A stretch of DNA of 11,254 bases. It comes from an uncultured Ruminococcus sp. (GTDB lineage Bacteria > Bacillota > Clostridia > Oscillospirales > Ruminococcaceae). A model generated the notes under the pieces. It searched no databases. It was not told the DNA's origin and saw nothing but the letters and a program-made list of their open reading frames with translations. The DNA lies in NCBI GenBank assembly GCA_947178195.1, contig CAMWXM010000080.1, positions 1 to 11,254 on the forward strand, in the 5' to 3' direction. Position 1 is the first letter of the stretch. Every line of letters begins with the position of its first letter. The translations under genes and the position numbers were made by a program. Below, one piece after another: positions 6,310-11,254 of this stretch.

Positions 6310-8380
6310 GCATGAAATAAGAAAACTTTTTATTAAGCAGTACGGTTTAATTGCAATTGCCGTAATGGTTATAATTCAAGTGCTTGTAAATCAGCACCTC
6401 TATCAGTGTTGGGATTTCTGCAATGAAAACACAAAGAACATTTTTTATGGCTATATGGAGGTTATGGGGGGAAAGCTTGACACTCGGAAGGAGCAATTTA
6501 TTTTCATTGAACAGGAGAAGATTTTAAACGCGCAGGCAAAGCTTAAATCACTCCAAAATTCATTTCTTTCGGGTAGGATAAAGAATATAAATGAATATGC
6601 CGATGAATTTGTAAACTTACAGGACGATGTGTCAAAATCCGATGCTTTTGAACAGCTTTTTTCTATGTATAATTACGCAATGGAAGATACCGACAGAAGA
6701 TATATTATTTCACCCTGTAAAATAGGCTTTTGCAGGGATTATCCCGATATTGTTGTGACAGTCATAGTTGTTTTGTACTCTGCCTTGTTTTTCTTGAGTG
6801 AAGAAACTTCTCAGGTGATAACATTGATACGTGCCTGCGGCAACAGTAAAATGTATGTGTTTTTATCGAAATTAATCTCGCTTTTTATTTTTATACTTTC
6901 TGCGCATTTTTTATCGGCATTATGCGAATATTTTTTTTTGATATCATATATAGGAGTTGAGGAAATAAATTATCCTGTGCAAAGCCTTGAGTATTTTGAT
7001 GGTTGCGGATACGACTTTTCCATTTTACAGGTTTTCATACTCGTACAAATATTAAAGTTTATGGGATATTTATTTTTATCGGGAATTGCAATACTTCTTT
7101 CGGTCGCAATAAAAAAAGCTGTGCCTGTTGTTTCGGTTCCGTTAGCAGTTTGTATCATACAGCAATTTATATTTACAGACCCGTCTTACGGATATTTCCT
7201 TCCGACAGGACTTTTGCGTTCGGTCGGATATTTTAGAGGCGACGCATATAAAACAAGACATGATTATTCGGGTGAAGTAAAAGTAAAGGTTTTTTCAGCC
7301 GTACCTGAACCTGTGCTTTTCATTGTTATAACGGCGGCGATCATATTTATTTTTGCGGTAATAAAAATCGCGTCTGCTTATTACAAACCTAAAAAAAGTC
7401 CGACGCATAAAGGGCTGCTTTGCTTATTATCTTTTATTATGGCGCTTGCGGGCTGCTCGCCTGCCGAATCTAAGCCCTCGGAAATATACTTTAATTTAAA
7501 CGATGCGGGAGTTATATCGCAAAATGACGAATATTATTTTTACTTTGAAAATTCGGAGGACAGAAAACTTACGGCGGTCAACAAGGAAACGTTTGACAGG
7601 TTTAATGTTTTAAGAACGCCTTTTTATGAGGAAACAGGCGTTGCAAGCTGCTGTCTCACAGGAGATTGGCTTTATTTATTTCGATTTGGCAGTGCCAAAA
7701 GTTTTACCATATACCGTGTCAATCTTAATTCATATGACCTTGAACCCGTCGCAGAACAGAATACGGAAAGTTTTTATTCTTTTCTCGGACTAAAATTTGA
7801 CAACAATGTTGTTATTGATAAGACAGTGCTTCGTTTTTTCACCGATACAGACAATCTGTTTCTTATAACCGATGATAATGAACTGTATAAATGCGGAACG
7901 GATCTGAAAAATGCGGAATGTATCATATCGGACGGCATATATAATAATAATCTTGTTTATGCAGACAATAAGATATACTATATAAATAATAAGCTGGAAT
8001 TAAAAGAATGCAGCACCGACGGCAATTCAATCAGGGTATTGTCCTCAAAGCCTGTAAAAGCATTAGATGTGTACGGTGAAACGGTTATTTATTCGGGAAA
8101 TGACGGTATCTTCATATTAAATCTGTCGGACGGAGCAGAGGAACAGCTTTCGGATATGTCTGCCGACAGAATTGATGCCGATGAAGGAAGGTCTGTGTTT
8201 TTTGCAGACGGAGCATTATATCTTCTTGATGAGAAAAGCAAAGAACGTACCGAGATATACAGTGGACAGCTTATTAGCTTCAATATTATTACAGGAACAG
8301 ATTATGTGCTTGGTTCAAAATATTCCGCAGAAAACAAGGGAATAGAAGAATTTCTTATTAATATCGAGTTTGAAAATTGA
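6302..8380 (+). CDS. ABC-2-type permease fused to a lipoprotein-like extracytoplasmic domain
   Basis: This 692-residue protein starts at GTG 6302, eight bases after AAGGAG (6288-6293), and overlaps the end of the upstream permease by eight bases. Residues 1-360 are a permease with membrane segments at about 14-31, 149-166, 189-212, 243-268, 276-291 and 336-360, and a large loop at 32-148. Similar stretches in both permeases (LIRACGNSKMYVFLSKL here, LIKTSGAVYKTANAKL upstream) suggest paralogues forming a heterodimer. A basic segment KPKKSPTHK (362-370) is followed by GLLCLLSFIMALAGC (371-385), a textbook lipoprotein signal with lipobox LAGC and Cys385. Residues 386-692 carry blade-like repeats (NKIYYINNKLELKECSTDG, IYSGNDGIFILNLSDG) suggesting a propeller. 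No in-frame ATG, GTG or TTG precedes the signal, so this is a true fusion. It may stay joined or be cut by signal peptidase II. Confidence 0.88.
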   Translation: MLKHEIRKLFIKQYGLIAIAVMVIIQVLVNQHLYQCWDFCNENTKNIFYGYMEVMGGKLDTRKEQFIFIEQEKILNAQAKLKSLQNSFLSGRIKNINEYADEFVNLQDDVSKSDAFEQLFSMYNYAMEDTDRRYIISPCKIGFCRDYPDIVVTVIVVLYSALFFLSEETSQVITLIRACGNSKMYVFLSKLISLFIFILSAHFLSALCEYFFLISYIGVEEINYPVQSLEYFDGCGYDFSILQVFILVQILKFMGYLFLSGIAILLSVAIKKAVPVVSVPLAVCIIQQFIFTDPSYGYFLPTGLLRSVGYFRGDAYKTRHDYSGEVKVKVFSAVPEPVLFIVITAAIIFIFAVIKIASAYYKPKKSPTHKGLLCLLSFIMALAGCSPAESKPSEIYFNLNDAGVISQNDEYYFYFENSEDRKLTAVNKETFDRFNVLRTPFYEETGVASCCLTGDWLYLFRFGSAKSFTIYRVNLNSYDLEPVAEQNTESFYSFLGLKFDNNVVIDKTVLRFFTDTDNLFLITDDNELYKCGTDLKNAECIISDGIYNNNLVYADNKIYYINNKLELKECSTDGNSIRVLSSKPVKALDVYGETVIYSGNDGIFILNLSDGAEEQLSDMSADRIDADEGRSVFFADGALYLLDEKSKERTEIYSGQLISFNIITGTDYVLGSKYSAENKGIEEFLINIEFEN

Positions 8381-8389
8381 ATGAAGTCT

Positions 8390-8431
8390 GAATATGAAAA
8401 GCGACTGTATTAAAATGGCATTTTCATATTC
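8390..8431. repeat. Inverted repeat at the operon end / element junction
   Basis: GAATATGAAAA (8390-8400) and TTTTCATATTC (8421-8431) are perfect 11-bp complements around a 20-base loop. The left copy lies just after the operon stop and the right copy is the last recognisable piece of the truncated relaxase. No T-run follows, apart from the TTTT inside the stem, so it is at best a weak terminator. It may mark the boundary where the element was cut. Confidence 0.4.
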
Positions 8432-9453
8432 TGATTTCAGCCGCTGGATTTTGCCCTCCAGTTCACCGATAGAATGGATATTATCCTGATTGATGATAGA
8501 TAGCTGTGCAGAAATTTTGTAAACGTCCAAATCATTTTCGGGAGAGTACGGTTCGGAACGGTAACGCCTGCGCTGAATTTTCTTACCTGTTTTTGCAAGC
8601 TTGGTAACGTCGTTCAGCGTTCGGATATAATCATCACGAATTGGAGCAGGTCCTCCCGACAAGGTAACACTTGTACTAACGTCACGCCAACGGATACGGG
8701 ATATGAGGTTTTCCTCGGTATAATCTTCTCCAAGCGTTTTAGTGCGGACAAAACGTTCTTGTTCGGGAGCTTTTACAGAAATGTACTTGCCTTTTTAATA
8801 GTATACCCTAACGCTTCAAGTTCGGATAAAAACTCGTCCAAATTTTTAACCGTACCGATAAGACGGTCGATTTCTAAATGGATTTTTTCTTTCCAAGAAG
8901 TTCCTCGTTGCTTATTCTCCCATTCGTTATACGCAAGATTTTTGCTTTGACCATTTTTAGTGACTATTGGCTGAATATCAAAGGCAAGACATACTCTGTC
9001 GGAATACTCGCGAATTTTTTTGCGGGTAGTCCAGTTGTCGTTGATTTTTTGTCCTGTCAAGGAATATGTATTTATTATCAAATGATTATGAATGTGTTTA
9101 CGGTCTGTATGTGTTGCAATAACCACCTGACAATCATCACCGAAAGTTTTTCGTGCAAATGCTTTAGCGATTTTGTGGGCAAGTTCGGGAGAAACATTGT
9201 TCTGCGGGTCAAAAGATTGAATATAGTGGATAGCCTTAACGCTGCCATTGCCATCAACAGGCAAGGGGGCGTTAAATTTTTCTCCCGAAAAATGTTCAAA
9301 AACTGTTTTCATAGAAAGATATGCGTCCTTAGCATTTGTCAGACAATTTAATGATGTGGTATAGAGTAAGTTCTCGGTTTTATCGGAATTTAAAATATAT
9401 GCTAAGCTTTTGTTGACGGTAGTGCGGATAGAAATTGATTTAACGTATGGCAC
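8417..9453 (-). pseudogene. Relaxase (mobilisation nuclease), frameshifted and 3'-truncated
   Basis: On the minus strand from about 9453 the protein reads VPYVKSISIRTTVNKSLAYIL, with a likely catalytic Tyr19. Further on comes the metal-binding three-His motif HIHNH (about 120-124), then AYNEWENKQRGTSWK and LEALGYTIKK. This is the Relaxase (PF03432-type) protein of Firmicute integrative and mobilisable elements, which nicks DNA at oriT to start conjugative transfer. After YTIKK the frame hits a stop, but reading resumes one frame over as KYISVKAPEQERFVRTKTLGEDY and on through SGGPAPIRDDY to KSEYENA. The shift fits loss of one base in the C-run at 8790-8791 (the recalled family sequence has a Gly at that point). 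Similarity stops near 8417, so the C-terminal part is missing. The GTG 'start' at 9451-9453 lies on a junction and the original ATG is probably lost. Confidence 0.88.
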
Positions 9454-9624
9454 TTGCACGCAAGCTTGCTAATCAACGCAGGCGTTGATATGGTAGCGGT
9501 ATCTGGCAATATGGAACACTCTTGTGTTGGAACTACAAGCAATATATATTGTCATATGTTTCAAGAAGCACAAGCGAGAAACTCAAATGCAATTGCGGCG
9601 GCTCTTAGCTTTGACGCAAAGTAG
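9448..9624 (+). pseudogene. C-terminal remnant of a tyrosine recombinase (integrase)
   Basis: Fifty-eight codons run to TAG 9622-9624 and read WHLHASLLINAGVD, then MVAVSGNMEHSCVG, TTSNIYCHMFQEAQ and further. This is the end of a phage-type/Tn916-type integrase: the (R)H.HASLLI box, the 'LGH' box (here MEH, so Gly is replaced but the catalytic His kept) and the nucleophilic Tyr in IYCH. The Arg expected before HLHAS is Trp here, a CGG-to-TGG-like change or an effect of the junction. The frame closes at TGA 9436-9438, and the minus-strand relaxase begins at the same place. The rest of the integrase is therefore gone and the protein cannot be active. It lies, as integrases usually do, beside the tRNA attachment region. 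Confidence 0.85.
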
Positions 9625-9626
9625 AA

Positions 9627-9687
9627 AAGAGTCCAATTTACTACATAAAGACCAAATTTTCAAAATAAGTACCAAACAAAGACCATT
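9627..9687. repeat. Short direct repeats left of the attachment core, possible integrase arm-type sites
   Basis: Related words recur just after the integrase remnant: AAGAGTCCAA (9627-9636), AAAGACCAAA (9647-9656), AAGTACCAAA (9667-9676) and AAAGACCATT (9678-9687). They share an AA(A)G..CCAAA pattern with the tandem repeats at 9895-9927 on the other side of the tRNA core. Tyrosine recombinases of integrative elements bind such repeats through their N-terminal domain. The role here is inferred from position. Confidence 0.5.
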
Positions 9688-9703
9688 TTAAAGAACGGCA
9701 AAA

Positions 9704-9745
9704 TAAAAAAACCTCACAAACGACGTAATTAAGCCATTTGTGAGG
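9704..9745 (-). terminator. Rho-independent terminator downstream of the tRNA remnant
   Basis: Read on the minus strand, CCTCACAAA (9745-9737) pairs perfectly with TTTGTGAGG (9720-9712) across a 16-base loop and is followed by a T-run (9711-9704). It sits nine bases after the CCA end of the tRNA fragment, exactly where a tRNA gene terminator belongs. Confidence 0.8.
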
Positions 9746-9754
9746 AGTATTATG

Positions 9755-9777
9755 TGGTGACCCGTACGGGAATTGAA
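9755..9777 (-). other. Attachment-site core: 3' end of a tRNA gene (tRNA-Glu-like)
   Basis: The minus strand reads TTCAATTCCCGTACGGGTC followed by ACCA. This is a T-loop, the 3' side of the T-stem (CCCGT), the 3' side of the acceptor stem (ACGGGTC) and ACCA. From memory it matches the end of Clostridia tRNA-Glu(UUC), where ACGGG would precede the T-loop. Here the preceding bases are CTTGA, so the T-stem cannot form and the rest of the tRNA is absent. A 3' tRNA end cut off at the T-loop is the classic core left by a tyrosine-recombinase element. The tRNA identity is recalled, not searched. Confidence 0.75.
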
Positions 9778-9810
9778 TCAAGCCTTTTGTATTTTGTATC
9801 TTGTGGCAAT

Positions 9811-9847
9811 ATGCTGAGGATGCCTATATTACGCGATTTATCAGCAT
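9811..9847. repeat. Small inverted repeat next to the attachment core
   Basis: ATGCTGA (9811-9817) and TCAGCAT (9841-9847) are perfect 7-bp complements with a 23-base spacer. They lie between the tRNA core and the tandem 11-bp repeats, and could belong to the end of an integrated element. No function can be assigned. Confidence 0.3.
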
Positions 9848-9894
9848 AGTGCTTTTTCTAACTTAACGTAAAACGCCGTAATTTATTGTAATAA

Positions 9895-9927
9895 TAAGTC
9901 TCAAATAAGACCCAAATAAGACCCATA
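9895..9927. repeat. Three tandem 11-bp repeats, possible integrase arm-type sites
   Basis: TAAGTCTCAAA (9895-9905), TAAGACCCAAA (9906-9916) and TAAGACCCATA (9917-9927) follow one another without a gap. A period of 11 bp places each copy on the same DNA face. The motif resembles the words found left of the tRNA core (9627-9687). Confidence 0.65.
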
Positions 9928-10280
9928 CCATTGGATATTTCTGCTTAATATTTTTAATTAACTATTTTTTCTACGTACATCAATTATTATACAATTTTTA
10001 TCATTGACTATATAAGGATATATACACATATGAGAAACATAAAAAAATAAACTTCAGCGATAATTTTTATATTATATTTGCGTGTTCTTTCTTTGGTCAT
10101 GATTTTTTATTAGGCTTTTATGTGAACTGATTCTAATGAATATAATTCACGATCAAATTATAAATTGTATAAAATACATTAATCACAAAACTGCCATTGT
10201 AACAATTTACAAAAGCAGTTTTAATAAATATTTTATTATTTATAAGATCTTAGTGACCATTTAAAATAGAACTTTAAATT
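9928..10280. other. AT-rich gene-free stretch
   Basis: No reading frame of useful length or with a convincing ribosome site is seen on either strand. The only structured feature is the hairpin at 10187-10222. A TTGACT at 10004-10009 has no well-placed -10 box. It may be eroded element or spacer DNA. Confidence 0.55.
10187..10222 (-). terminator. Hairpin downstream of the TolC-like gene, probable terminator
   Basis: AAAACTGC (10187-10194) pairs with GCAGTTTT (10215-10222). Inside a two-by-two internal loop, TTGTAA (10197-10202) pairs with TTACAA (10207-10212) around a CAAT loop. It lies about 59 bases beyond the stop of the minus-strand gene. The T-rich arm is symmetric, so it could work in either direction. 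The U-tract after it is short, which limits confidence. Confidence 0.5.
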
Positions 10281-11254
10281 TTAAACGATAATTCCATTAT
10301 CCAAAGCAAATTTAATTACAAGAATTTCTGTTTCAATTTGCAAAAGTTCATATCTGACCTTTTGAAGGTTAGATCGTGACTCAATTAGATTGAGTTCATT
10401 AATTCTGCCCTCATTCAGAAGCTTCTGAGCAATTGCATATGAGTTTTCCGCAGCCTTTATTTCCGCAAGCTTTGCTGTTCTGCGTGAAAGCAGGGTATTT
10501 AAATTACCGCAGAACTCCGTAATATGAAGTTCCGACTCAAATGAATATTTTTCCGAATCCAATTTATATATTTCCGACTCGTTTTCATAATATTTTTTTT
10601 CATCGGAAATATATTTATACGTGCGGTCAAAAAATCCCTCATTATCGCTGAATAAAAAAATATACTGATTTTTAGTGTATTCCTTATCCATTTGCTTTAC
10701 CAATTTATTAAGCGATTCGGAATATTCTTCATAAATTTTGCTTTGTTTTAAATAATAATCAGAATAAAAGTTTTGCTTTTTAAATTGTTCCAAATATTTT
10801 TCGCTTTCATATTTCGGAGCGGCAGAAAAAATTAATGAAAAATCGGTTAAAGCATTTCCGCTTTCTTTTTCAATACGATTAACAAGAGCAGCGTAATTAT
10901 TTTCACTAGCTGTAAGCTCCGATTTTGCGGTTTTGTAGCCAGACTCAGCTAAAAAAACCTCATTTTCCGTTGCATACCCGATTTCAAAGCTTTCTTGAGT
11001 TACATTAAGCTCCGTTTTTTTCTGTTTTGAAAGCATTTTAAGAAATTCCGTCTGTGACTCACAAAGTTTAATTTCACAAAGCTTTTTATAAGTTTCATAT
11101 TTTAGCTTACCTTTTTGTTCAAGCACAATTTTATCGGAATATTCTTCATATAGTTCTGAAAGCTTATTCTGCATTTCATAATGATATTTATTTCTTTGTA
11201 ATTCAAACCCATAAATATTCAAATATTCTATCTGATAACGATATTGATTTTTTT
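10281..11254 (-). CDS. TolC-like coiled-coil protein, C-terminal part (5' end outside window)
   Basis: The frame is open from the right edge to TAA at 10283-10281, giving about 323 visible residues. A TTG codon at 11222-11220 is in frame, but codons continue upstream of it (NQYRYQIEYLNIYGFE), so the true start is probably outside the window. The protein is almost entirely helical and charged (Glu, Lys, Tyr, Ser rich). It has two repeats of the kind seen in TolC/outer-membrane-efflux proteins: TQESFEIGYATENEVFLAES followed by YKTAKSELTASENNYAAL, and AQKLLNEGRINELNLIESRS followed by LQKVRYELLQIETEIL. The 'hydrophobic...G.(A/I)...N.....E/S...A...L' pattern in each is typical of the paired hairpin helices. 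TolC proper makes an outer-membrane duct, which a Firmicute lacks, so its role is unclear. It could act as a cell-envelope scaffold beside an exporter. No neighbouring export genes are visible. Confidence 0.75.
   Translation of the reverse strand, partial: KNQYRYQIEYLNIYGFELQRNKYHYEMQNKLSELYEEYSDKIVLEQKGKLKYETYKKLCEIKLCESQTEFLKMLSKQKKTELNVTQESFEIGYATENEVFLAESGYKTAKSELTASENNYAALVNRIEKESGNALTDFSLIFSAAPKYESEKYLEQFKKQNFYSDYYLKQSKIYEEYSESLNKLVKQMDKEYTKNQYIFLFSDNEGFFDRTYKYISDEKKYYENESEIYKLDSEKYSFESELHITEFCGNLNTLLSRRTAKLAEIKAAENSYAIAQKLLNEGRINELNLIESRSNLQKVRYELLQIETEILVIKFALDNGIIV

Noticed and set aside
8759..8950. 63-codon plus-strand frame
   Set aside because: Antisense shadow of the relaxase around the frameshift.
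8878..9351. 157-codon plus-strand frame
   Set aside because: It is the antisense shadow of the relaxase, whose minus-strand translation has clear family motifs.
9755..9850. Complete tRNA gene on the minus strand
   Set aside because: Only the T-loop to CCA is present; the bases before it cannot form the T-stem and no anticodon arm was found.
10004..10032. Promoter from TTGACT (10004-10009)
   Set aside because: No acceptable -10 box at 16-18 bp and no gene downstream on the plus strand.
1..11254. CRISPR array or complete insertion sequence
   Set aside because: No regularly spaced long repeats and no transposase frame with terminal inverted repeats were seen.

Overview
The window looks like the chromosome of a low-GC Firmicute, probably a gut Clostridia/Oscillospiraceae-type bacterium. 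This rests on the AT-rich DNA, GGAGG-type ribosome binding sites, TGG used for Trp with TGA as a stop, a Clostridia-style tRNA-Glu remnant, a LytTR/GHKL two-component pair with an AgrD-like peptide, and a relaxase of a type common on Firmicute integrative elements. No species can be named from the sequence alone.

Region 1 (1-1777) is an Agr-type peptide signalling locus: the end of a LytTR response regulator, a complete membrane-bound GHKL histidine kinase translationally coupled to it, a strong terminator, and then a short AgrD-like peptide reading frame (about 1673-1777) with no ordinary start codon. No AgrB-like protease lies in the window.

Region 2 (1778-8380) starts with a dyad symmetry, a near-perfect promoter (TTGACA, 17 bp, TAAAAT) and a leader with a stem-loop. 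It then holds five tightly packed genes on the + strand: a lipoprotein, a secreted repeat protein that may be a beta-propeller, an ABC ATPase, an ABC-2-type permease split by an in-frame TGA, and a second permease fused in frame to a lipoprotein-type signal and an extracytoplasmic domain that may be a beta-propeller. The simplest reading is one ABC transporter with several surface accessory domains. Its substrate is unknown. Control by the neighbouring peptide-sensing pair is suggested only by position.

Region 3 (about 8417-9930) is a decayed integrative element. It has a relaxase with a -1 frameshift and a lost 3' end, head-to-head with the last 58 codons of a tyrosine recombinase. Next comes an attachment-type region: a 23-base 3' end of a tRNA (best recalled match tRNA-Glu) with its terminator, flanked on both sides by short repeats that look like recombinase arm-type sites.

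Region 4 (9930-11254) is an AT-rich gene-free stretch with a hairpin, then the C-terminal part of a minus-strand, TolC-like, coiled-coil-rich protein that runs off the window.
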